Below, in pieces: positions 52,725 to 61,256 of a DNA stretch of 64,000 nucleotides. The DNA lies in contig CAWBGB010000012.1 in assembly GCA_963788285.1 (NCBI GenBank), positions 1 to 64,000 of the forward strand, read 5' to 3'. The translations under genes were made by a program, and so were the position numbers. A model generated the notes under the pieces. The model did no database searches and had not been told where the DNA came from. It worked only from the letters and a program-made list of their open reading frames with translations. How positions within the stretch are numbered: the stretch's first letter is position 1; every line of letters begins with the position of its first letter. This stretch comes from Alicyclobacillus_A sp963788285. Its GTDB lineage: Bacteria; Bacillota; Bacilli; Alicyclobacillales; Alicyclobacillaceae.

Positions 52725-52778
52725 CTGAACCACTCTCGTGGAATTTTGCAAATCTCTCGGCTCAGTCTGTTACAAGCA

Positions 52779-53399
52779 TCACGAAGGCAAAAATTGCGAC
52801 AATTCCTGTTGAAGTTGAGACTGTTCATCAGGGGTCAGTTTGTCCTTGAACTCCGAAACCGCCTGTTGCAAGAGCTCCAAATCTCCCGCATTGAAAGCCT
52901 GTGGTCCTGAAAAGTGCCTTGCGAGCCACTGTTGGTCTTCAGAAGTCAAGTGCTTTGTGACGACGGACGCCACCTCAGCAGCCTTCGATGATGGGTTCTG
53001 CGACGCGATATCGGCACCTAGGGTTTTCCAATCATCGGGTGTCATGGACTGTATGAGTGTTTGCATAATATTTATCAGCCGCCCCACGTCTTGGGCATTC
53101 CAACCGACTGGTTCACTGGCCCCGTCGCTCCCGCTTACGGGTGCCGTTGCCGCTAGGCTGGCCGATTGCATAGAGGACATTGACGCTGCCGGCTTCAACT
53201 GCGCCAAGTCTTCGGACGGAGCACTCGCCGGCCACAGTGAAGTTCTGGCCCACGTTTGCACAGCGTGAATTCCCTTTGACACCGCCCGGTCCACATACGA
53301 TGTCTGGTCGGTACTGGCATCCCGAAGTACGCTGCCCGTCGCAAGAACGGTGAGTACGGACAAAGCCACGATGAAGCTGAGCTCCGTGGGTTTCTTCAT
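52779..53399 (-). CDS. Hypothetical secreted or membrane-anchored protein
   Basis: The 206-residue protein has an N-terminal signal or anchor (ELSFIVALSVLTVLATGSV, residues 5-23). It is followed by an Ala/Ser-rich linker (about 70-95) and a helical C-terminal region (about 100-206) with repeated LTPDEQ/LTSEDQ-type segments (MTPDDWKTL, LTSEDQQWL, LTPDEQSQLQ). The three related motifs suggest an internal repeat. AAGGAG lies nine bases before ATG 53399. I do not recognise the family. It lies about 100 nt after sdhB on the same strand and shares its terminator, so it may be in the sdh transcript. Confidence 0.65.
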   Translation of the reverse strand: MKKPTELSFIVALSVLTVLATGSVLRDASTDQTSYVDRAVSKGIHAVQTWARTSLWPASAPSEDLAQLKPAASMSSMQSASLAATAPVSGSDGASEPVGWNAQDVGRLINIMQTLIQSMTPDDWKTLGADIASQNPSSKAAEVASVVTKHLTSEDQQWLARHFSGPQAFNAGDLELLQQAVSEFKDKLTPDEQSQLQQELSQFLPS

Positions 53400-53502
53400 A
53401 ATGATTCGCTCCTTCATCCTCAGTCCCAGTATCGACAGCGCATCGCCGGTGTAAACAAAAATGGTGGAGACTGTCGTCTCCACCACGCATTCTGGCCAGC
53501 CC

Positions 53503-54270
53503 TTATTTTTTTAACCAGGAACCAATGGCATACGCATTGACTTGGCGGTTCATCTCCGCAATCGACGTGGTCAAAGGAATGCCCTTAGGACAAACCTGTA
53601 CACAGTTTTGCGCGTTCCCGCATTCATGAATTCCGCCTTCACCCATCAGTGCTTCCAGTCGCTCTTCACGATGCATTTTGCCCGTCGGATGCTCGTTAAA
53701 CAGCCGAGCCTGCGAAATCGCGAAAGGCCCAATGAACGACGTGCGTTCATTGACGTTCGGGCACGCCTCCACACACGCACCACACGTAAAGCACCTGGAC
53801 AGTTCATACGCCCACTGCCGATCTTTTTCCGCCATCCGCGGGCCTGGTCCCAGGTCGTAAGTACCGTCAATCGGAATCCACGCCTTCACTCTCTTCAGCG
53901 CGTCAAACATACGGCTCCGATCGACTACCAGGTCACGCACAACCGGGAACGTGCGGGCCGGTTTCAACCGAATAGGTTGCTCCAATTGGTCAACAATGGC
54001 TGAACATGCCTGACGAGGTTTACCGTTGATGACCATCATACATGCACCGCAGATTTCTTCCAGGCAGTTCATCTCCCACGCCACTGGGGCCACGGGATTC
54101 CCGTCTTTATCAACCGGATTGCGCTGAATCGCCATCAGGCAGGCAATGACATTCATGCCTGGGACGTAATCGACGACAAATTCCTGCGTATAGGCAGGCG
54201 AATTCGGGCCGTCTTGACGTTCAATAATCAGGTGAACGGTCCTCTTCGCGGTTGCCGTTTGCTCAGTCAC
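53503..54270 (-). CDS. sdhB: Succinate dehydrogenase iron-sulfur subunit SdhB
   Basis: SdhB (255 residues) carries the three Fe-S clusters of complex II. The [2Fe-2S] ligands are in NCLEEICGACMM and RQAC. The [4Fe-4S] and [3Fe-4S] ligands are in CFTCGACVEACPN and CGNAQNCVQVCPKG. GTG 54270 is preferred because AGGAGG lies nine bases upstream; an ATG three codons earlier would sit directly on that site, inside the end of sdhA. sdhA ends two bases before the GTG, giving tight coupling. Confidence 0.95.
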   Translation of the reverse strand: MTEQTATAKRTVHLIIERQDGPNSPAYTQEFVVDYVPGMNVIACLMAIQRNPVDKDGNPVAPVAWEMNCLEEICGACMMVINGKPRQACSAIVDQLEQPIRLKPARTFPVVRDLVVDRSRMFDALKRVKAWIPIDGTYDLGPGPRMAEKDRQWAYELSRCFTCGACVEACPNVNERTSFIGPFAISQARLFNEHPTGKMHREERLEALMGEGGIHECGNAQNCVQVCPKGIPLTTSIAEMNRQVNAYAIGSWLKK

Positions 54271-54271
54271 G

Positions 54272-56023
54272 TCATTCATCCTCCTTCTTACCGTAGTTGC
54301 GTTCACGCGGAGGAATCAGCGAAGTATCCACTTCTTCGTACGAAATCTCAGGACCATCAGGCGTAAATGTCGCAATGGTTGTCTTCAAGAAATTCTCGTC
54401 GTCGCGCTTCGGGAACTCGGGCTTATAATGTGCCCCACGGCTCTCGTTACGCAGCAGCGCACCAATGGTAATTACGCGTGCCAGTTGCAACATGTTCCAC
54501 AAATGGCGCGTAAACTGAGCGGATTGGTTTTGCCAACGAGACTTGTCGGGAAGCTTGATCTTCTTCCATCGCTCCATGAGCTCTTGCAGCTTCTCGTCGG
54601 TCTTTTTCAGTCTGTCATTGTAGCGAACGACCGTGACGTTCTCCGTCATCAGTTTACCAAGCTCGCGGTGAAGCTGATACGGATTCTCAGTGCCATCCAA
54701 GCGCATGATGTCTTCGAACTTCTCTTCTTCTCGCTTACGGTACTGTTCAAAGACCGTATCCGAGATGTCGTTCGCCGATTTCTTCAGCCCCTTCACGTAA
54801 TTCACTGCATTGGGGCCCGCAACCATGCCACCATAGATGGCGGAGACGAGTGAGTTCGCACCCAGACGGTTTGCACCGTGGTACTGGAAGTCCGCTTCAC
54901 CCGCAGCGAACAACCCGGGAATGTTGGTCTGCTGGTTAATGTCGACCCACAGACCACCCATGCTGTAATGCACGGCCGGGAAGATGCGCATCGGGACCTT
55001 ACGCGGATCGTCACCTACGAACTTTTCATAGATGTCGAGAATATTGCCGAGTTTTACATTCAGCACGTCTGCCGGGATGTGAGACAGATCAAGATACACC
55101 TGGTTTTCGCCGTCGACACCGAGCCCCATCTCCACAACAACCTTGTAGATCTCGCGGGTGGCAATGTCACGCGGAACCAGGTTTCCGTATTCCGGATACT
55201 TTTCTTCGAGGAAGTACCACGGTTTTCCATCCTTGTAAGTCCAGACTCGTCCACCTTCACCCCGCGCAGATTCGGACATCAAGCGCAGTTTGTCATCGCC
55301 AGGGATGGCGGTTGGGTGTACCTGAATGAACTCGCCGTTCGCGTACTTGACGCCTTGCTGATACAGCGTAGAAGCTGCCGATCCGGTGTTGATCTGGGAG
55401 TTGGTGCTCTTCCCAAAAATCATGCCGTTGCCACCCGTACAGATGACGACCGCATCACCGCGGAACGTATGAATTTCCATGGAGCGGAGGTCTTGTGCCA
55501 CGATACCGCGACAAATGCCTTCGTCATCGAGGATAGCGCCCAGGAAGTCCCAACCTTCGTACTTGGTGACCAAGCCTGCCACTTCGTGACGGCGCACTTG
55601 CTCGTCCAGAGCGTATAACAATTGTTGGCCCGTGGACGCGCCGGCAAACGCGGTGCGGTGGTGCTTTGTGCCGCCAAACCGCCGGAAATCGAGCAGGCCT
55701 TCAGGAGTCCGGTTAAACATGACACCCATGCGGTCCATCAAGTGGATGATGCCGGGTGCGGCTTCGCACATTGCCAAAACTTGCTTTTGATTGGCGAGAA
55801 AGTCTCCGCCGTAGATGGTATCGTCGAAGTGAATCCAGGGCGAGTCCCCTTCACCTTTCGTGTTCACTGCACCGTTAATGCCACCCTGGGCACACACGGA
55901 GTGAGAGCGTTTTACAGGAACCAGCGAAAACAAATCCACTGGCATTCCAGCTTCAGCTACTTTAATGGTCGTCATCAAGCCGGCCAGACCACCGCCGACT
56001 ACGATGATGCGTTGTCCACTCAT
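54272..56023 (-). CDS. sdhA: Succinate dehydrogenase flavoprotein subunit SdhA
   Basis: SdhA (583 residues) oxidises succinate to fumarate with covalent FAD. The FAD loop is VVGGGLAGLMTTIKVAEAG, the flavin-linking histidine region is SVCAQGGINGAVN, and catalytic residues lie in HRTAFAGASTGQQLL and HYSMGGLWVD. The C-terminal region has the conserved RGAHYKPEFPKRDD. GAAGGAGGG precedes the ATG. It lies between sdhC and sdhB in the Bacillus-type order. Confidence 0.98.
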   Translation of the reverse strand: MSGQRIIVVGGGLAGLMTTIKVAEAGMPVDLFSLVPVKRSHSVCAQGGINGAVNTKGEGDSPWIHFDDTIYGGDFLANQKQVLAMCEAAPGIIHLMDRMGVMFNRTPEGLLDFRRFGGTKHHRTAFAGASTGQQLLYALDEQVRRHEVAGLVTKYEGWDFLGAILDDEGICRGIVAQDLRSMEIHTFRGDAVVICTGGNGMIFGKSTNSQINTGSAASTLYQQGVKYANGEFIQVHPTAIPGDDKLRLMSESARGEGGRVWTYKDGKPWYFLEEKYPEYGNLVPRDIATREIYKVVVEMGLGVDGENQVYLDLSHIPADVLNVKLGNILDIYEKFVGDDPRKVPMRIFPAVHYSMGGLWVDINQQTNIPGLFAAGEADFQYHGANRLGANSLVSAIYGGMVAGPNAVNYVKGLKKSANDISDTVFEQYRKREEEKFEDIMRLDGTENPYQLHRELGKLMTENVTVVRYNDRLKKTDEKLQELMERWKKIKLPDKSRWQNQSAQFTRHLWNMLQLARVITIGALLRNESRGAHYKPEFPKRDDENFLKTTIATFTPDGPEISYEEVDTSLIPPRERNYGKKEDE

Positions 56024-56086
56024 GCTGCGTTCCCTCCTTCGTCGTCATCGGCACAACCGTGCCGGAAAAGACTGCGTATGTAGCCG

Positions 56087-56704
56087 TTACGCGCTATGTG
56101 TAAAGGCGAGAATCGCGTCAACGCCGATGCCAGCCAAGACGACAAACAATAGCATCGAGACGTAGGCGGTCACGCGCTGCGCACGCTGGCCCACGGTAAT
56201 TCCCCAGTGAATGCAGAACGACCACATGCCGTTGGCAAAGTGGAACGTTGCAGCGACGACGCCAATGATCATGAACCACAGGTACGCTGGGTTCTGAACC
56301 AAATTGTGCATCATTTCAAACGTCGGTGCGTGCCCTGAGAACCGAGTCGTCCACGTGTGGAAGATGATGAACACAAACGTGATAACGCCTGTGATCCGTT
56401 GCAAGATAAACATCACGTTGCGTCCCCACGAGTATTGCCCTGCGTTATATCCGGAGGTAAATGCCACGTACAATCCGAATACACCATGATAGATAAGGGG
56501 CAAGAAAATAAAGAAAAACTCAATAAAGGGCAGTAGCGGAATGGATTGAATGGCTGCAACTGCATTGTTGAAGGCCGCTGGGCCCTTGGTGGCTGTTACG
56601 TTGGTAAATAGGTGTTCCAACAAAAACAGCCCGACAGGAATAACCCCGGAAAGTGTGTGTAACCTGCGCAGCAAGTAATCTGTGTGTGGTTTAACTTGTG
56701 CCAC
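56087..56704 (-). CDS. sdhC: Succinate dehydrogenase cytochrome b558 subunit SdhC
   Basis: SdhC (205 residues) is the single-polypeptide membrane anchor of Bacillus-type complex II, which reduces menaquinone and binds two haems b. Five hydrophobic helices are present. Candidate haem-ligand histidines lie in LLEHLFTNV, IYHGVFGLYV, IIFHTWTTRF and ATFHFANGMW. GTG 56704 follows GGGAGG. It is the first gene of sdhCAB, behind a strong SigmaA promoter. Confidence 0.95.
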   Translation of the reverse strand: MAQVKPHTDYLLRRLHTLSGVIPVGLFLLEHLFTNVTATKGPAAFNNAVAAIQSIPLLPFIEFFFIFLPLIYHGVFGLYVAFTSGYNAGQYSWGRNVMFILQRITGVITFVFIIFHTWTTRFSGHAPTFEMMHNLVQNPAYLWFMIIGVVAATFHFANGMWSFCIHWGITVGQRAQRVTAYVSMLLFVVLAGIGVDAILAFTHSA

Positions 56705-56810
56705 GCGTTTGCCTCCCTTCGAAACCCGCCACGCTTTCACATGGTCAGGACATATGTAACGGCAGTCTTATCGACTGCCTGTGGGTTGGGAATTACCGAT
56801 ACCACCGTAA

Positions 56811-56839
56811 ATTGTACTGGTTGTGAAATACAGCGTCAA
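56811..56839 (-). promoter_or_regulatory. SigmaA-type promoter of sdhCAB
   Basis: TTGACG and TACAAT are separated by 17 nt on the minus strand, about 107 nt before sdhC. The 5' untranslated part contains a hairpin GGCAGTCG-ATAA-GACTGCC at about 56760-56779 which might regulate translation. Confidence 0.7.
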
Positions 56840-56895
56840 GAAACGACAGACTCCGATGTCAAATCTGGCTCCTATGCGCCCTTGACCAAGTTTGT

Positions 56896-58668
56896 TCACA
56901 GCTGCCGTAAGTGTGCTTGGATGGCCTCCGCCAACTTGACCGGAATGCCGATGGATCGAAACTCCTCTAGCGAGGCTTCGCGCATCGATTGAAGGGATCC
57001 AAAGTGCTTCAACAACGCCTTACGCCGTTGTGGGCCGACGCCAGGAATATCGTCCAACACGGAACTAATTCCGGTCTTTTTGCGCAGGTGGCGATGGAAG
57101 GTAATGGCGAATCGGTGCACTTCATCCTGAATGCGTTCCAACAAATAAAACGCTTGGGAGTGGTGGTCCATTTGCACCGGTTGCTCCTCATCCATGAAGA
57201 ACAGCTGGTGCGTCCGATGACGGTCATCCTTCGCCAATCCGCAGACCGGTATGTCAAGGTCGAGCTCGTTCTCCAGCACGTCCAACGCTGCTGCCAATTG
57301 GCCTTTGCCTCCATCAATCACAATGAGATCCGGCAACGGCAACTTTTCCTTCAGGACCCGGGTGTACCGTCTGCGGATGACTTCCCGCATCGATTCGTAG
57401 TCATCCGGCCCTTGCACCGTGCGAATTTTGTACTTGCGGTACTCCGACTTCGCAGGTTTTCCATCAATGAAGCAGACCATAGCCGCTACGGCGTCGGAAC
57501 CCTGGATGTTGGAGTTGTCAAACGCTTCAATGCGGTGCGGTGTCGGGATGGCCAGCGTCTCTCCCAGTTCCATAATGGCACCGAGTGTCCGGTCCATGTG
57601 CTTTTCCATCAATCGCAGGCGTTCCTCCAGAGCCAGCTTAGCATTCTCGCACGCCAGATCCACGAGCTGACGCTTTTGGCCGCGCTGGGGCTGAATGCAC
57701 TTTGCCGGCAACCACTCCTGCAGGGCGTCGCTGTTCACGCCTTGCGGCAACAAGATTTCCTTTGGAATATCCGCCTGTTGATAGTAGAACTGTTCGACGA
57801 AGGACATGAAATCTTCCTCGGCTTCTTTGTAGTGCTGCATCACACTGACAGAACGCTCAATCATTTTACCGGATCGCACGTAGAAGACCTGAACGCACAG
57901 CCATCCTCTTTCCGCGTAGTACCCAAAGACGTCTCGGTCCACGAGGTCGGTGACTGTGACTTTCTGCTCCTGCATGACTCGTTCGATATGTTGAATGAGG
58001 TCACGCAGCTCCTTGGCTCGTTCAAAATTGAGCTTTTCCGCTTCCTGTTCCATACGTTGGCGGAGTTCCTGTTGCACCTGCTTGTGTCCGCCGCTGAGGA
58101 AATTCGCGATTTCGCGAGTGAGCGACGCGTATGTCTCCTCCTCCACAGGGAACTCGCAAGGGGCCAAACACTGCCCGATATGGTAGTACAAACAGACCTT
58201 TTTCTTCAGCGTCTTGCACTTGCGTAGAGGGTACAACCGCTCCAGTAACTTTTTCGTTTCCGTCGCGGATGTGGCATTCGGATATGGACCGAAGTACTTG
58301 GCCTTATCCTTTTTCACCCGGCGAACAATCTCTAGGCGTGGATGGCGTTCATACGTAATTTTGATGTACGGATATGCCTTGTCGTCGCGCAACATGATGT
58401 TGTACTGCGGCGAGTACTGCTTGATCAGGTTGCACTCCAAAACCAGTGCCTCCGCAACAGTATCTGTCACGATATACTCGAAATCGCGGATCTGGCTGAC
58501 CAATAGTTGGGTCTTTCCGTCATGGGACCCTGTAAAGTAAGACCTCACCCGGTTTTTCAGAACCTTTGCCTTTCCCACGTAGATGATTCTCCCGGATTCA
58601 TCTTTCATCAAATACACACCAGGCTTCGCTGGCAAGAGTGTCAATTTGTCGCGCAGGACCTGGTTCAT
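56896..58668 (-). CDS. uvrC: UvrC excinuclease subunit
   Basis: UvrC (590 residues) makes the dual incisions of nucleotide excision repair. The N-terminal GIY-YIG nuclease is at PGVYLMKDESGRIIYVGKAK. The UvrB-binding helical hairpin lies at about 195-230. The RNase H-like 5' nuclease has AFDNSNIQGSDAVAAMV and LIVIDGGKGQLAAA. The C-terminal HhH pair is DIPGVGPQRRKALLKHFG. GGGAGGTGA precedes the ATG. It is upstream of sdhCAB, as in B. subtilis. Confidence 0.98.
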   Translation of the reverse strand: MNQVLRDKLTLLPAKPGVYLMKDESGRIIYVGKAKVLKNRVRSYFTGSHDGKTQLLVSQIRDFEYIVTDTVAEALVLECNLIKQYSPQYNIMLRDDKAYPYIKITYERHPRLEIVRRVKKDKAKYFGPYPNATSATETKKLLERLYPLRKCKTLKKKVCLYYHIGQCLAPCEFPVEEETYASLTREIANFLSGGHKQVQQELRQRMEQEAEKLNFERAKELRDLIQHIERVMQEQKVTVTDLVDRDVFGYYAERGWLCVQVFYVRSGKMIERSVSVMQHYKEAEEDFMSFVEQFYYQQADIPKEILLPQGVNSDALQEWLPAKCIQPQRGQKRQLVDLACENAKLALEERLRLMEKHMDRTLGAIMELGETLAIPTPHRIEAFDNSNIQGSDAVAAMVCFIDGKPAKSEYRKYKIRTVQGPDDYESMREVIRRRYTRVLKEKLPLPDLIVIDGGKGQLAAALDVLENELDLDIPVCGLAKDDRHRTHQLFFMDEEQPVQMDHHSQAFYLLERIQDEVHRFAITFHRHLRKKTGISSVLDDIPGVGPQRRKALLKHFGSLQSMREASLEEFRSIGIPVKLAEAIQAHLRQL

Positions 58669-58699
58669 CAACCATCACCTCCCCCACCATGGAACCGGT

Positions 58700-60532
58700 C
58701 TATGGCAATTCCCCAACCACTCGTTGGGTGACTCCCTCCGTCGTCTGGATCCAGGCGACGTATTGGTCCGAGGCAGTAAAGAACTGAACAGACTGTGACA
58801 GAGTCTGCGCAGGGGTCTGCTTCACCACATCTGTGTCTGTCAATGGGTGCATCAGAACTTGCATACTGGACTGATGAGGTCTCTGCCCACCACAGCGCAC
58901 CAGACGCTCCGGTTACAGGCCAGTGCGGTTGACCGTCCAGTGGAGGACCATCGTAACAAGCCAATTGACCGTCCCATGACAAGCCATACCAGGTCGAATT
59001 GATATTTTCCTCTGGCTGAACCTGACCGCGAATTCCCTGAAATATCAACCGCCCCCCGGTGATGACAGGATCTTCCATCAGCCCAAACGGAGCTGGAATG
59101 TGTTTGGGCTCGCCCAGCGCTTGCGAAGGAATGTGGCCCGTCAAGGTGTAGACATCGACGGGGAGGCTCAAGGATGCTTGTTCCTGTGCCTGAGCTGGGT
59201 TACTTTCAATGGCTGACTGAACGACGACCTTCCCTGCACCCACCGCCACGACCGTTTGGTCGCTTGCCGAATTATTGTCAAACGTCTTCACGAGGCTCGC
59301 TTTTCCAGTGGGTAGGTAGAGTGCGTACAGCTGTATCACCGACTCCCCGGACGCGCCTTGTGGCACCCAATTGGCTACCACTATCCCCCATGAACCCGTC
59401 ACATAAAAGCGCCATCCCTTGACTACCCACGACTTGTACTGCTGATTTTCCGTTCGACGCTACCCGGGTGTGTTGGTGGAATCAGGTTTACTTGCCCAAC
59501 TCGCACAAGGTTCTCTTCCAGCGATTGGCCCGACTTGGTCATGTCACACCGTTGAACCACCACAGACGGCCAAGTATCCCTGACTGTGGTCAACACAGGC
59601 AGGTACACACTGTTCCTTGTGATTGCCATGTGCGCTGCGGTCTTCACGTCGAAGTGATTCGGACGCCGAAATTGCGCAAGCACACTCCCAGGGAAGTTGG
59701 ATATGGGGCTTGGCAACCCGGTTGGCTTCGGTGCCATGGACGCATCACCAGCCGCAGCGCTGCTCACGGTAGCAGACTGAAATCTCCCCTCTACACCGTA
59801 AGCAATCGCCGCAAGTGCTACCACTCCCGCCAACACCGTCCCGTACTTCACCCATCTTGGGCCGCGCTGACGGTACTCTGCTTCAATACTCGCAGCAGAC
59901 GCCATCAACATCTTTCTCGCTCGCACCTGCACCGCTTCCGGTACGCACAACTGCCTCACATACGCCTGGACCTTTGTGCGCAAGTCGACCCATTTTTGCC
60001 GCGCACTGGCGAACGAGTCGGAACTAGACCAAAGCACTTTGGAGGCTAGGTCCAGCTGGTTCAGGACGAACGCCTTGGGTCGCGAAAGCGTGCGGCACAG
60101 GGCATACATGTCGCCCTCGTGAAACAGATAGCAAACAGCCACCCATTTCTGCGTTTCCGCGAGTTTACTGACCGCCTCTACTTCATCTACACAGGGTAAG
60201 GAATACCCCGCCATCTCGGACGCGCTCGCTTTGGGGGTGTCACTCTCTTGCGCACTTGTACGTTCTACGTCCTCTTCAAGTTCAGGCTCCTTCGCCTGCG
60301 CACAAGCTTGTATTGCGTAATACAGCGCCGCTGAACGCGCGGTTGGAAAGTGTCGGATGCTCGAAAAGCGTTCATACAGTTCAATGAAGGCATCTTCAAA
60401 CACGTCGACGGGGGGCTGTGCCACTCCATGCCAGATCTGATTCACGGCCCATACCATCGCGCCAAATTGATCCAGCCATGCGTCAACCGCCCGCAGACGA
60501 TATTCACCCCGTCTATACTTTTCGCTCAACAT
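58700..60532 (-). pseudogene. Frameshifted gene for a single-span membrane protein
   Basis: The 5' frame (about 370 residues) is broken twice by single-base shifts, so the gene is not intact as read. N-terminal residues 1-245 are helical and charged, with a look of sigma-factor or anti-sigma-like architecture (YRRGEYRLRAVDAWLDQFG, then AVCYLFHEGDMYALCRTLSR). One membrane segment follows (VKYGTVLAGVVALAAIAYGVEG), then a beta-rich outer part. The first shift is at GGAAAA near 59455, where the frame changes to QQYKSWVVKGWRFYVTGSWG. The second is near 58870, where it changes to MQVLMHPLTDTDVVKQT and ends QRVVGELP. ATG 60532 follows GGAGGG. No family is recognised; read error is possible. Confidence 0.7.
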
Positions 60533-60710
60533 GGTCCCTCCGTACGAATCGTCTAGGGCAAGCACTCTATGCCCGACTTCACCTTACTCTCATGATAGAA
60601 AACTCCAGGTCGCGAAGAAACCTTTCATCTCATGCTAACAAATAGTCATTGCACCATTCACCTTGACGACGGGGCAAGTTTTCGTCGCTATTTTGCAAAT
60701 CGCTGTAGAT

Positions 60711-60741
60711 AAAAAATGCGACTTCCCGTACGGAAAGTCGC
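60711..60741 (-). terminator. Terminator of the Gln-Glu-Lys tRNA cluster
   Basis: GCGACTTTCC and GGGAAGTCGC arms with a small loop, then ATTTTTTATC on the minus strand. It lies eight bases after tRNA-Lys. Confidence 0.85.
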
Positions 60742-60748
60742 TCTGTGG

Positions 60749-60821
60749 TGGGTCATGAAGGACTCGAACCTTCAACCTGCCGATTAAGAGTCGGATGCTC
60801 TACCAATTGAGCTAATGACCC
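60749..60821 (-). tRNA. tRNA-Lys (CTT)
   Basis: Acceptor GGGTCAT pairs with ATGACCC and the T-loop TTCGAGT is canonical. The anticodon loop CTCTTAA carries CTT. The outermost anticodon-stem pair is a T-C mismatch. It is the last tRNA of a three-gene cluster. Confidence 0.92.
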
Positions 60822-60831
60822 AGAAATTTGG

Positions 60832-60903
60832 TGACCCTAAGGGGATTCGAACCCCTATTACCGCCGTGAGAGGGCGGCGTCCTAACCGTTAGACGATAGG
60901 GCC
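60832..60903 (-). tRNA. tRNA-Glu (CTC)
   Basis: Acceptor GGCCCTA pairs with TAGGGTC with one G-T pair. The anticodon stem CGCCG and loop CCTCTCA (anticodon CTC) are as in typical tRNA-Glu. The T-loop is TTCGAAT. Confidence 0.93.
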
Positions 60904-60906
60904 TGG

Positions 60907-60977
60907 CTGCCGAACTAGGACTCGAACCTAGACTAACTGATCCAGAGTCAGTCGTGCTACCATTACACCATTCGGCA
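60907..60977 (-). tRNA. tRNA-Gln (CTG)
   Basis: Acceptor TGCCGAA pairs with TTCGGCA. The anticodon loop CTCTGGA carries CTG, and the T-loop is TTCGAGT. It is the first gene of the cluster after the promoter. Confidence 0.93.
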
Positions 60978-61012
60978 TCGCTGTCTCGGCATCGCGCCGT
61001 CGACAATTGAGG

Positions 61013-61041
61013 ATTATACAGGCCTTTATTTTGGTTGTCAA
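61013..61041 (-). promoter_or_regulatory. Consensus SigmaA promoter of the tRNA cluster
   Basis: TTGACA and TATAAT, both perfect, are separated by exactly 17 nt, about 36 nt before tRNA-Gln on the minus strand. Confidence 0.85.
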
Positions 61042-61156
61042 CGGTTTTACGCGTGGAAAAGTTTTCTTTTTCATTCTCCACGGTCGACAAGCTTGCACAA
61101 GGACCTGAAGTAGATGGAAAGTAACACCCTACCTCTCGCGATTCGGCCGAAGTGAA

Positions 61157-61197
61157 GAAAAACCTCACCGATTGGGCACAACCCAAACGCTGAGGTT
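61157..61197 (-). terminator. Terminator after gltX
   Basis: AACCTCA-GCG-TTTGGG and CCCAAT-CGG-TGAGGTT form a two-part stem with a small internal loop, followed by TTTTCTTC on the minus strand. It lies 60 nt after the gltX stop. Confidence 0.8.
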
Positions 61198-61256
61198 CAT
61201 ACTACGAGCGACATGCAAAATGCCACGAGGGCGACTCGTCGTGATTTGCAAACCGC

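Noticed and set aside
56989..58227. 412-codon plus-strand frame opposite uvrC
   Set aside because: It is a long shadow of the strongly conserved uvrC coding strand, with low-complexity His/Leu/Arg content.
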